DNA of 33,546 nt from assembly GCA_003212335.1 (NCBI GenBank), contig QCQA01000013.1, positions 1-33,546 of the forward strand, read 5' to 3'. The notes beneath the pieces were generated by a model that did no database searches, was not told the DNA's origin, and saw only the letters and a program-made list of their open reading frames with translations. Shown here in pieces: positions 8,005 to 16,348 of this stretch. Each line of letters begins with the position of its first letter. Positions within the stretch are counted from its first letter, which is position 1. This DNA comes from SAR86 cluster bacterium AG-447-A08 (GTDB lineage: Bacteria; Pseudomonadota; Gammaproteobacteria; Magnimaribacterales; Magnimaribacteraceae). The translations under genes were made by a program, and so were the position numbers.

Positions 8005-9639
8005 ATGCAACATGATTTAATCATTAAAAATGGTAATGTTATTGATGGAACTGGTTCAGATTCCTTTTCTGCAGATATAGCAATCAAGGACGGAATTATT
8101 ACTGAAATTGGCCAAATTGATGGTGAAGCATCTGAGATTATAGATGCTGAAGGCATGACCGTTTCACCTGGTTTTGTAGATATACACACTCATTTGGATG
8201 CTCAAATTGGTTGGGACCCCGAAATGACCCCCATATGCTGGCATGGTGTCACTACTGCTTTGATTGGAAACTGCGGTCTCACTTTCGCTCCTTGCAAGCC
8301 CGAAGATGCAGAAGTTCTGGCAGGTATGATGGAAACAGTTGAGGATATTCCAAAGCAAGCCATTCTCTCTGGACTCCCTTGGAATTGGGAGCACTATGGT
8401 GAATATCTCGATATGCTTGAAGAGCTTAAACCCTCCTTAAATGTAGCTGGTCTCGTTGGTCATTCTGCGATTCGCTATTATGTCATGGGAGATAGATCGT
8501 TTGATGAACAAGCGACAGAAGTTGAAAAGCAACAAATGGCAGAGATTGTAGACAAAGCCATGAAAGATGGTGCTGTTGGATTCTCAACTAATCGTTACGA
8601 ACCACATAAAGCTCCAGATGGTCGTTCAATTCCAGGAACCTTCGCCGAGTGTTCCGAGCTTGTAGAGATTGCAAAAGTTGTTGGACCTAAAGATGGCCTG
8701 ATGCAGTTAGTTGGTGCGGATGCCGAGGTAATGAAGTCAGTTGCCGAAACAGAAGGAAGCAGAGTCTTATTTAGCTACGGCTGCTCAGGTGAAGAAGGGT
8801 CTGGGGCCAAAGCTGCAAAGCATCTTGATGAAATGAATCTAGATGGACGTAATATCACAGCCACCAGTCATACACGAGGATCTGGTTATATGTTTGGCCT
8901 TCAATCAGGTATACCCATTCAAGGTCCAACATGGGATGAATTACGAGAGAAAGGTTTTGCAGCCAGATTAGAAGCCATCAATGATGAAACCTTCTGTGAG
9001 GCTCTCGTAGCAGAGGCGCGCGAACCTAAATCTTGTCCTATTCCTCTTCAAAAAGTTTACTTTTTGGGCCTAGATGAGATGCCCGATCACAACTCTGTAC
9101 AAAATCTCATAGAACTATCAAAATCTGCATCAGAACATTGGTCTGAAACTTTTTTAAGATTATCTAGAGAAAGTAATGGTCGAGGTCTTTTCAACTGGCG
9201 CATGTTTGGAACTAACCTGAAGGAACAAGGTGACCTTTTTAACAGCGAAAATTTAATTCCTGGACTAGGGGATGTCGGTGCCCATGTTTCCCAAATTATG
9301 GATGGAGGTTGGGCTAGCTTTATATTATCTCATTATGTCCGTGAGAAAGGAGTATTCACACTTCCTCAAGCCATTAAACGAATGACGGCTGACCCAGCTG
9401 CAGTGATTGGTCTAAAAGACCGAGGTATTCTAAAGGCTGGAATGAAAGCAGACATAAATGTGTTTAACCCCGAAGAAGTAACTGAACTTCAGCCCTTATT
9501 GGTAAATGACTTTCCTGGTGAAGCACCTCGTTATATCCAAAAATCTAAAGGCTTCAAAGCTACGATTGTAAACGGCTCTGTAAATGTCCTTGATGGAGAG
9601 CCAACTGGTGCTCGTGCTGGACAGGTACTTAGACATTAA
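8005..9639 (+). CDS. D-aminoacylase-type amidohydrolase
   Basis: A 544-residue member of the amidohydrolase superfamily, N-acyl-D-amino-acid deacylase group, predicted to be a zinc enzyme hydrolysing an N-acyl or cyclic amide. An N-terminal beta-sandwich strand set (LIIKNGNVIDGTG, residues 5-17) is followed by HTHLD (His61, His63), GNCG (Cys90, equivalent to the bridging Cys ligand of D-aminoacylases), GHSAIR, SHTRGSG and the late Asp in GLGDVGAH. The C-terminus closes the sandwich (GMKADINVFNPEEV). A strong AGGGGA ribosome site lies 5 nt before the ATG. Substrate cannot be assigned. The next gene, a thiamine-diphosphate enzyme, is 45 nt downstream. Confidence 0.88.
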   Translation: MQHDLIIKNGNVIDGTGSDSFSADIAIKDGIITEIGQIDGEASEIIDAEGMTVSPGFVDIHTHLDAQIGWDPEMTPICWHGVTTALIGNCGLTFAPCKPEDAEVLAGMMETVEDIPKQAILSGLPWNWEHYGEYLDMLEELKPSLNVAGLVGHSAIRYYVMGDRSFDEQATEVEKQQMAEIVDKAMKDGAVGFSTNRYEPHKAPDGRSIPGTFAECSELVEIAKVVGPKDGLMQLVGADAEVMKSVAETEGSRVLFSYGCSGEEGSGAKAAKHLDEMNLDGRNITATSHTRGSGYMFGLQSGIPIQGPTWDELREKGFAARLEAINDETFCEALVAEAREPKSCPIPLQKVYFLGLDEMPDHNSVQNLIELSKSASEHWSETFLRLSRESNGRGLFNWRMFGTNLKEQGDLFNSENLIPGLGDVGAHVSQIMDGGWASFILSHYVREKGVFTLPQAIKRMTADPAAVIGLKDRGILKAGMKADINVFNPEEVTELQPLLVNDFPGEAPRYIQKSKGFKATIVNGSVNVLDGEPTGARAGQVLRH

Positions 9640-9660
9640 ACAATAATTTTCCTAGCAAAA

Positions 9661-9691
9661 AATTCATAGGTTTATAATAAACCTATGAATT
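9661..9691. promoter_or_regulatory. Perfect 31-nt palindrome over the -10 box and start codon
   Basis: AATTCATAGGTTTAT (9661-9675) and its exact reverse complement ATAAACCTATGAATT (9677-9691) flank one base. The palindrome contains a consensus TATAAT (9673-9678), and the ATG of the thiamine-diphosphate enzyme (9685) lies in its right arm. It could be an operator for a dimeric repressor or an RNA hairpin hiding the start. No regulator gene is adjacent. Confidence 0.7.
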
Positions 9692-11232
9692 CTGCTGATG
9701 CTTTACTGAAAACTTTAATTGCTAATGGCTTGGAAGTTGTTTTTGCTAATCCAGGTACTTCCGAAATGCACTTGGTAGCTGCAATCGATCACCATCCAGA
9801 AGTAAGGCCTGTTTTAGGTTTATTCGAAGGTGTTGTAACTGGTGCAGCTGATGGATATGCAAGAGTGACGGGTAAAGCTGCTGCTAATTTATTACATCTA
9901 GGTCCTGGACTTGGTAATGGTTTTGCCAACATACATAACGCACGAAAAGCTAAAACTCCAATGCTTAACATAGTTGGAGATCATGCCACATATCACCTTC
10001 AATATGATGCACCTCTAACTTCAGATCTAGACGGTTTGGCAAATGCCTCATCAAATTGGGTTGGTAGAAGCTCATCACCAGATGATCTATCGTCTTTAGG
10101 AAGTCAGGCTTGGCTAGAAGCACATAAATTTCCTGGTCAAATTGCTACTATGCTTGTCCCTGCAGACTGTGCCTGGGGTAAAACAGATAATCTCGGTCCA
10201 GTAGTTGAAATTCCTGAGCCTGCAAAAATCGATGACAAGGAAATCGATTTAGCTTTTAACTCTCTCACTAAAAGTGACAATGCAATGCTTTTTCTTGGAG
10301 GAGATTTTCTTGATGAGGAGTCAGTAAATCTAGCGGGTAAAATAGCAACAGCAGCCAACTGCAGATTAGCTACAGATACTTTTGTAAAAAAACACAGAAG
10401 AGGTCAAGGAATCACTAAGGTCGAACCTATTCCATATTTTGCAGAAATGGCAGAGGAATACCTTAAAGGTATAGATACAATCGTGTTTATCGGTACAAAG
10501 CCGCCTGTTTCCTTTTTTGCTTATCCAGATAAAAAGAGTTATTTGTCTCCTGATAAAGCAAAACTCATTGAATTATGTTCTCCATTTCAAGATGGAAAAT
10601 ATGCTTTAAGAGCATTAAATGATTTATTTAAAGGGTCTAAGATAGATAATCGTTTTATTCCTAATGAAGAAATAGGCATGCCTGATTCAGGTAATCTAGG
10701 TCCAGAAAATATAGGCCCTATATTTACAAACTTACTACCTGAAGAAACAATCGTATGCGACGAAGCAGCAACATCTGGATTTTTTGTGACACCCCATGCA
10801 TGGAATGCAAAACCTCTAGATTGGCTGGCCCTCACTGGTGGTTCTATTGGACAAGGACTGCCCTTAGCTACAGGTGCTGCTATTGGAGCTCCTGATAGAC
10901 CTGTTGTTTGTCTACATGGAGACGGAGGGGCTATGTATACTGTTCAGGCCCTCTGGACTCAAGCCAGAGAATCATTAAACGTGACCAACATTATTTTTTC
11001 AAATCGATCCTACGCAATCCTAAAAGTTGAGCTAGACAGAGTGGGAGCTCTAGGAACTGGTGAAAGGGCTGCATCAATGTTTTCACTTGATGATCCACCT
11101 ATCAACTGGTCTTCATTAGCAGAATCGCTTGGTGTTACAGGTTATAGTACAACCACAGTGGAAGAATTTAAAAAAGCTCTTTCAAACAGTTTAGCTTCAG
11201 AAGGACCTAGTTTGATAGAAGTAATGATCTAA
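9685..11232 (+). CDS. Thiamine-diphosphate-dependent enzyme, acetolactate synthase-like
   Basis: 515 residues with the three-domain ThDP enzyme fold of the acetolactate synthase/benzoylformate decarboxylase group. The N-terminal domain has NPGTSEMH and the ThDP-activating Glu48 in LFEGVVTGAADGYAR. The C-terminal domain has the cofactor motif starting at HGDGG (about residue 411) and ending at the Asn in FSNRSY (about 438). The reaction is likely decarboxylation or ligation of a 2-keto acid. It is not the housekeeping IlvB: no small-subunit gene is adjacent and length and motifs differ. No ribosome-binding site precedes the ATG, and a TATAAT only 6 nt upstream points to a leaderless mRNA. It converges on the nitroreductase with a 2-nt gap and no terminator. 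Confidence 0.85.
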   Translation: MNSADALLKTLIANGLEVVFANPGTSEMHLVAAIDHHPEVRPVLGLFEGVVTGAADGYARVTGKAAANLLHLGPGLGNGFANIHNARKAKTPMLNIVGDHATYHLQYDAPLTSDLDGLANASSNWVGRSSSPDDLSSLGSQAWLEAHKFPGQIATMLVPADCAWGKTDNLGPVVEIPEPAKIDDKEIDLAFNSLTKSDNAMLFLGGDFLDEESVNLAGKIATAANCRLATDTFVKKHRRGQGITKVEPIPYFAEMAEEYLKGIDTIVFIGTKPPVSFFAYPDKKSYLSPDKAKLIELCSPFQDGKYALRALNDLFKGSKIDNRFIPNEEIGMPDSGNLGPENIGPIFTNLLPEETIVCDEAATSGFFVTPHAWNAKPLDWLALTGGSIGQGLPLATGAAIGAPDRPVVCLHGDGGAMYTVQALWTQARESLNVTNIIFSNRSYAILKVELDRVGALGTGERAASMFSLDDPPINWSSLAESLGVTGYSTTTVEEFKKALSNSLASEGPSLIEVMI

Positions 11233-11234
11233 AA

Positions 11235-11894
11235 CTACTTCTCGATAAATTTTGTCCAAGTATCTATTGGTCTTCTTTCAGTCCTAAAGCTATTGATAGG
11301 TGCTTCTGGGTCTCTATAACCAATAGCCATTCCACAAAATAACATTTCTTCTTCAGGCGCTTCAACAAAAGCGGTCACGCTCTCTTGCTTCATGGCCCAA
11401 GCCTCTTGCGGACATGTATCTAAGCCAGCTTCCCTTGCCAAAAGCATAAATGTTTGAAGAAACATTCCTAGATCTGACCACTGAGGAGTGCCCATTTGTC
11501 TATCCACAAAACAGAAAAAAGCAGCAGGGGCTCCAAAGAATTCATAATTTCTAAGCATTTGCTTGAAACGTCCTTCTTTATCCTCTCTGCCAATATCTAA
11601 AATTGAGTACATTTGCATACCAACTTCAAACCGTGAGGTCTTATAAGGCTCTTTAAGATTCTCAGGATAAATCGCATATGCAGGTGTTTCTGGTTCAGAC
11701 CACTCACCTTGAAATTTATGGAAAGAATCCATGGTTTGATTATTTATTACATAAATCTTCCAAGGTTGAAGGTTTCCTCCCGATGCACTTCTAGCCGACT
11801 TTTCAAGTAGCTCTTTGATTAGTTCATCCTCAACAGGAGTTTTAAGGAATTCTCTTACTGAAAGTCTCGAGTCAACCGCTTCACTTACATCCAT
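11235..11894 (-). CDS. Nitroreductase-family flavoprotein
   Basis: 219 residues. The N-terminal SRLSVREF segment and SASGGNLQPWKIYVI (about residues 36-50) form the FMN-binding signature of the nitroreductase superfamily; GMAIGYRDPEAPIN near the C-terminus is the conserved closing motif. These FMN dimers use NAD(P)H to reduce nitro compounds, quinones or enones; the natural substrate is unknown. A GGAG site lies 7 nt before the ATG. It is last in the minus-strand run, 8 nt after the acyl-CoA synthetase, so it may supply a reductive step for that pathway. Confidence 0.9.
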   Translation of the reverse strand: MDVSEAVDSRLSVREFLKTPVEDELIKELLEKSARSASGGNLQPWKIYVINNQTMDSFHKFQGEWSEPETPAYAIYPENLKEPYKTSRFEVGMQMYSILDIGREDKEGRFKQMLRNYEFFGAPAAFFCFVDRQMGTPQWSDLGMFLQTFMLLAREAGLDTCPQEAWAMKQESVTAFVEAPEEEMLFCGMAIGYRDPEAPINSFRTERRPIDTWTKFIEK

Positions 11895-11902
11895 GATGTC
11901 TC

Positions 11903-13540
11903 CTACGTTAGTTCTTGTTCAGCAGTCTCTTTAGCCCATTTATAGTTTGCCTTTCCGTTTGGTGCCCTCATTACCTCATCAACAAATAGAACCTGCTTAG
12001 GTAGCTTATATCCAGCCAAGTGTTCTCTTGTGAAAGATATCAAATCTTGTTCTTCAACTTCTTTTCCTTCTTGAAAAGACGCTAAAGCAACTACTCTTTG
12101 ACCAAACCTATCATCTTGCAGACCAACCACGAGGCAATCATAAATATCATCATGTCTTTTGATGGCTTCTTCCACCTCTTCAGGGTAAACCTTTTCTCCT
12201 GCCGTGTTGATACAGTTACTTCCCCTGCCCAAAAGAGTTATTGTTCCATCAGCTTCAACCTTAGCGTAGTCCCCTGGAAAACTATATCTAACTCCTTCAA
12301 ATTCTTTGAAGGTTTCGGCAGACTTCTTTTCATCTTTGAAATAACCAAGAGGCACTAGACCACTAGTACCTATTTTGCCCATTTTGTCAGACCCGGGTTC
12401 AACGATCTCGCCATCATCTGTGATTACAATAACACCCGGATTCAAAACAAATTTTGCGGTTTCAGCAGGATTATCTCTAGAGGCTCTAGAAGATCCCATA
12501 CCGCCTTCGGTAGATCCCATGGCATCTACTAAAACCATGTCATGATGCTTAAGTAAACCCTGCTTTACTTCTGAGCTCCACATCACTCCGCTGGAAATTA
12601 CTGTATTAACCGATTCCAAGTTATATGGCTTACCTTCTGATTCAGCCTTATCTAAAGCATCCATGATTGGTTTTGCAAACGCATCGCCAACAATAACAAC
12701 ATTATTTGCCTTAGTACGCTCTACTTCCCTAAGGAGATTATCGGGATCAAAGCCTAATTGTGGCAGTGTAACGACCGTGCCTCCAACTAAATGAGGTATT
12801 ATTGCTCCCAGCCACATTCCTGTTCCGTGCATTAAAGGGCAAGCTGGAATGCTCACTGGTAACTTATCTTCATCAGCTAACCTCTTTACTTCATCACCAA
12901 TAGACTCCAAGTCCTCTTTTTCTAAACGTTCTTGAACAGGAATTAATCCCCAGGCTCCAGCAGTATTCATCATGCCCATAAGATGACCTTCATGTTGATA
13001 CATAACACCTTTTGGCATTCCTGTAGTGCCTCCTGTATAAAGCATGTAAATATTTTCCCCAGATCTTTCTATTCTCTCCATCGGCTCATGAGAGGAAATA
13101 GCGGATTCGTAGTCGGTTGCAAAACTCAATACATCATTGGTTCCATCATCGACCTGGATGAAGAGCTTTACATTAGGCAGTTTATCTTTTATCGCTTCAA
13201 TCTGTTCTGTATAACAACCCTGATAGAAGACAGCTTCAGAATCTGAATTGTCTAAAAGGTAGATTAATTCTTCTTCTTTGTACCGATAGTTAACATTTAT
13301 CGGAACTCCCCTAATCTTAAAAACACTATACTGTGCTTCTAGGTACTCATTAGAGTTGTGAAGGTAAAGACCAACTTTAGAATCATCACCAAGCCCTGCC
13401 TCAGTCAAAACTTGGGCTAATCTAGCTGCTCTATCATCATAATCCTTCCAGGTGACTTGTTTATCTCCGCAAATAAGAGCTATCTTATCTGGTATTACAT
13501 CTGAATTTCTCTCCCATACCGTTGCGTATTGTGCTTCCAA
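11903..13540 (-). CDS. AMP-forming acyl-CoA synthetase
   Basis: 545 residues of the ANL (adenylate-forming) superfamily, activating a carboxylic acid to its CoA thioester with ATP. The P-loop-like YTGGTTGMPKG is at about residues 167-177, the hinge/adenylate motif GRGSNCINTAGEKVYPEEVE around 435, and the catalytic Lys in NGKANYKW around 530. The start is TTG, supported by a full AGGAGG site 5 nt upstream; no ATG fits. It resembles FadD-type synthetases for long or cyclic acids, but substrate is unassigned. It lies 14 nt after the carotenoid oxygenase, whose cleavage product, once oxidised to an acid, could be its substrate. Confidence 0.92.
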   Translation of the reverse strand: MEAQYATVWERNSDVIPDKIALICGDKQVTWKDYDDRAARLAQVLTEAGLGDDSKVGLYLHNSNEYLEAQYSVFKIRGVPINVNYRYKEEELIYLLDNSDSEAVFYQGCYTEQIEAIKDKLPNVKLFIQVDDGTNDVLSFATDYESAISSHEPMERIERSGENIYMLYTGGTTGMPKGVMYQHEGHLMGMMNTAGAWGLIPVQERLEKEDLESIGDEVKRLADEDKLPVSIPACPLMHGTGMWLGAIIPHLVGGTVVTLPQLGFDPDNLLREVERTKANNVVIVGDAFAKPIMDALDKAESEGKPYNLESVNTVISSGVMWSSEVKQGLLKHHDMVLVDAMGSTEGGMGSSRASRDNPAETAKFVLNPGVIVITDDGEIVEPGSDKMGKIGTSGLVPLGYFKDEKKSAETFKEFEGVRYSFPGDYAKVEADGTITLLGRGSNCINTAGEKVYPEEVEEAIKRHDDIYDCLVVGLQDDRFGQRVVALASFQEGKEVEEQDLISFTREHLAGYKLPKQVLFVDEVMRAPNGKANYKWAKETAEQELT

Positions 13541-13554
13541 AATAACCTCCTAAT

Positions 13555-14904
13555 TTAACTTTGAATCCAACTTCCATGGGCTCCGTAGGGAACTCTCTGA
13601 GGAATCATAACCTCAGCTACTGGCTCTTGATCAAATGCTTCAGCATCAATCACTATGAGCTTTGACTGTCTTGTTTCTCTTTCATGAACTAGAGATAAGA
13701 TCCAGCCCTCATCTTCTTTGGAAGATCCGGGTTTAGGTGCAAAAACTGGTTCCCCTCCAGCAACATTTTTACCTAAATGATGATCAATTCTTTTGCCAGA
13801 CTCTAAATGATATTTAAATAAATTCTCTCCAAATGTTAAGTCTTCAACATCTGTTTTTAGCTGCATACAATAACCAAATTCAGAAGTAAGCCCTATTCGA
13901 CCGTCATTAATTCTAGGAAAATCACATGCACCATCATCCAATTGCTCTTCTGAAACTTTTCCTGTTTCTAGATCTATTATCCAACGCCACAACCTTGCAA
14001 CTGTGGTTTCTCCTCCATAAATATCCTTAAATCCGCCCACCATGGCCTCTTGCTGTCTGGATACATACAAAATTATCTTATTGCCCACTTCAAATGAATT
14101 AAAGCTATGGAAAACGAAACAAGGATCAATTTCAAACCATCTAACATCTGAATTATTACCATCTCTTGGCATCACTCCTAGTCTTGCTCCACATTCAGGT
14201 TTAAAACCAAATGGAGATCCTGTAGTAGCAGCTAAATCCATATCTGAGACTATAGGCAGATCCATAAACACTACATAATTTCTTGTAATGTTCCAATCAT
14301 GCATCATTACAGGTCTTGGTAGTTCTATAGCTTCAGATTGAACTAAAGCACCCTCTTTACTGACTCTGTAATAATTCAAGTAAGGCTCACTGAACATAGA
14401 GTAACCGAAGAAAAGCATCTCACCAGTCTCAGGGCAAACTCTTGGATGCGCTGTCATGGCCGTATCTAATTTTCCATTAAAGTCTTCTACGCCTAAGGTG
14501 TCTAAATCTTGATTTACACTCCAAGGTAAAGAAGTTTCCTCTAGGGCAAGTAATTTTCCTGCATGATTTACTATGTGAGTATTTGCAGGAGAAGCTGCCA
14601 AATTTCCAAATGAAGACATAACATTCAAATCTTCTTCATAGTAGGGAGTTTTAACATATCTATTCTTGTAAGATGCCTTACCGTCTTCAAGATAAACTCC
14701 GTGAAGCATTCCATTTCCAAAGAACCAGTGGTCGCTGTATCCAGAGACAGGATTGAATCCGTTTCTTACGTACAGACCTGATAGGTCCTCTGGAATCTTG
14801 CCTTTGACCTCTAAGTTGGATTCGTATAATTCTTCCTCTACAGGGGCCCAATTGCCCTGCAGATGCCAGTGTAATTTCTTTTCTGTACTAGAAATGTCTC
14901 CCAT
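13555..14904 (-). CDS. Carotenoid/stilbene cleavage oxygenase (RPE65 family)
   Basis: 449 residues of the non-heme iron carotenoid oxygenase family, which cleaves polyene or stilbene double bonds with O2 to aldehydes. The four iron-binding His are visible: His153 (TAHPRV), His202 (MMHDWN), His266 (FVFHSFNSF) and His443 (PYGAHGSW). GLYVRNGFNP near residue 50 is the usual N-terminal motif. No signal peptide is seen. GGGGA precedes the ATG by about 9 nt. It is not the Blh-type retinal-forming enzyme, and no rhodopsin gene is present. Its neighbours (acyl-CoA synthetase, MaoC hydratase, CitE-like lyase) point to catabolism of the cleavage product. Confidence 0.92.
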   Translation of the reverse strand: MGDISSTEKKLHWHLQGNWAPVEEELYESNLEVKGKIPEDLSGLYVRNGFNPVSGYSDHWFFGNGMLHGVYLEDGKASYKNRYVKTPYYEEDLNVMSSFGNLAASPANTHIVNHAGKLLALEETSLPWSVNQDLDTLGVEDFNGKLDTAMTAHPRVCPETGEMLFFGYSMFSEPYLNYYRVSKEGALVQSEAIELPRPVMMHDWNITRNYVVFMDLPIVSDMDLAATTGSPFGFKPECGARLGVMPRDGNNSDVRWFEIDPCFVFHSFNSFEVGNKIILYVSRQQEAMVGGFKDIYGGETTVARLWRWIIDLETGKVSEEQLDDGACDFPRINDGRIGLTSEFGYCMQLKTDVEDLTFGENLFKYHLESGKRIDHHLGKNVAGGEPVFAPKPGSSKEDEGWILSLVHERETRQSKLIVIDAEAFDQEPVAEVMIPQRVPYGAHGSWIQS

Positions 14905-14985
14905 AACTTTTTCCCCAAAAGATAAGGTAACAGTTATAGCAAAAAAAATTGTTTTAGTTATAGAAGAATTTAGAAGTTCGGTTTA

Positions 14986-15504
14986 TCAATAATCAATTTT
15001 ATCTTCGACGGCTTTTCCTTCTTTAGGAATAAGTGCTGACCTTATAAAAGAAGCAACTTGTACTCCGTCTTGATTCTTACCGATTGTTTTTACAGTAACA
15101 ATTCCTTCATCTGGTCTTGATTTAGACTCTCGTTTTTCTATAACTTCAGATTCAGCGTAGAGTGTATCTCCAACATATAAGGGGTGGGTCATCTTTATAT
15201 CTGTCCAACCCAAATTCGCAACGGTTTTTTGACTCACATCGCTCACACTCATGCCAACCATCAAGGCAACAGTAAAAGGACTTACCACAAGTGTTTTACC
15301 AAATTCAGTGCCCTTTCCGTACTCATCATCAATATGCAAGGGATGTTGATTCATAGTAAGAAGCGTAAACCAGATATTGTCTGATTGGGTAATAGTTCTT
15401 CCAGGCCTGTGTTCATAAACATCGCCTATAACAAACTCTTCGTAATATCTGCCAAAAGATTCTCGATACCTTCCTGGTGAAACTTCCTTCATTTTTTTTA
15501 CCAT
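14986..15504 (-). CDS. MaoC-like hotdog-fold hydratase
   Basis: 172 residues of the MaoC/(R)-specific enoyl-CoA hydratase family. The hydratase motif region has Asp42 and NQHPLHIDDEY (residues 52-62), with His57 as probable catalytic base. An overhanging GxT..V.SPF segment follows, then MTHPLYVGDTLYAESEVIEKRESKSRPDEG-type strands seen in mesaconyl-/methylmalonyl-type hydratases next to CitE-like lyases (longer stretch at about residues 110-135). It hydrates an enoyl-CoA. It starts 7 nt after the lyase stop, so the two are surely co-expressed. A second in-frame ATG 12 nt downstream is possible. Confidence 0.88.
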   Translation of the reverse strand: MVKKMKEVSPGRYRESFGRYYEEFVIGDVYEHRPGRTITQSDNIWFTLLTMNQHPLHIDDEYGKGTEFGKTLVVSPFTVALMVGMSVSDVSQKTVANLGWTDIKMTHPLYVGDTLYAESEVIEKRESKSRPDEGIVTVKTIGKNQDGVQVASFIRSALIPKEGKAVEDKIDY

Positions 15505-15511
15505 AATCTAC

Positions 15512-16333
15512 CTAGTCTATATTTTTTGGATCTATGCCCACAAGCTTTAATCTTTTTTCCATAGACAATATTACAGGCAGATCAATCATCTTACCTTTAT
15601 AGGCTATAACAGCTGAAGAGGCATCATTAAAAGCTTTTATTATTTCTTTAGCTTCTTCGATCTCATCTTCATTGGGAATAAAAGAATTCTTAATAACTTC
15701 CAATTGGCTCGGGTGTATTGCGGCCTTGCCATTAAAGCCCATGGCTTTTGACCTTTTGCTCTCTTCTTGTAATGCATCTAAGTTATCAATATTCATGAAA
15801 GGGCTATCGATAGAAAATAGGTTATTAATTGCTGCTTCTAAGACTATTTTAGAACGTGCATAGAGAAGAGAGTCCCAATCCATGGTTGAACCTAAACTAG
15901 CACTAAGATCTGCACCACCAAGAGCTAATCCTTTAACTTTGTCAACGGAGGCTATTTCAGAGATATTCTTTATAGATATTGGAGTTTCTAGCAAAGCAAT
16001 GATGTCTATGTCAGGCAGACTTGATATTAATCCGCTTTCCTCGACCTTGGGTAACATATATGCACTTATCCCAAGGTTAGAATCAGTCAATAAGCGAATA
16101 TCTTCTTGACCCACGCTATCATTAATTGGATTTACTCTAACAATAAGATTGCCGGAGTAATTATTCTCATGGAGATGAGAACATAGAGCTTCTCTGGCTT
16201 GTGATTTCTGATCTTCAGGAACTGAATCTTCCAGATCTAAGATTATACTATCGGTACCTTTTGCGAAGGTTTTCTCTATCCATTCAAGCTTATTAGCCGG
16301 AAGGAAGAGAGGAGAAATCGGGAACTTATTCAA
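15512..16333 (-). CDS. CitE/HpcH-family CoA-ester lyase
   Basis: 273 residues of the HpcH/HpaI aldolase-CitE family (malyl-/citramalyl-/beta-methylmalyl-CoA lyase type). SPLFLPANKLEWIEK at the N-terminus, LDLEDSVPEDQK (residues 32-43, Mg-binding acid region), ALLETP and GKAAIHPSQL are family hallmarks. These enzymes cleave a C-C bond of a hydroxyacyl-CoA by retro-aldol/Claisen chemistry. The start codon is TTG: no upstream ATG exists and MNKFPISPLF fits the family N-terminus. The ribosome site is weak. The MaoC gene directly downstream is a recurrent partner, giving a hydratase-lyase pair. Confidence 0.9.
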   Translation of the reverse strand: MNKFPISPLFLPANKLEWIEKTFAKGTDSIILDLEDSVPEDQKSQAREALCSHLHENNYSGNLIVRVNPINDSVGQEDIRLLTDSNLGISAYMLPKVEESGLISSLPDIDIIALLETPISIKNISEIASVDKVKGLALGGADLSASLGSTMDWDSLLYARSKIVLEAAINNLFSIDSPFMNIDNLDALQEESKRSKAMGFNGKAAIHPSQLEVIKNSFIPNEDEIEEAKEIIKAFNDASSAVIAYKGKMIDLPVILSMEKRLKLVGIDPKNID

Positions 16334-16348
16334 CTTTAAGGGAGGAAT

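Noticed and set aside
9685-11232. Housekeeping acetolactate synthase IlvB
   Set aside because: No regulatory-subunit gene is adjacent, the N-terminal motif and length differ, and the gene is paired with a D-aminoacylase instead.
13555-14904. Carotenoid oxygenase as the retinal-producing enzyme for a proteorhodopsin
   Set aside because: It belongs to the four-His RPE65 family rather than Blh, no rhodopsin or carotenoid biosynthesis gene is present, and its neighbours are catabolic.
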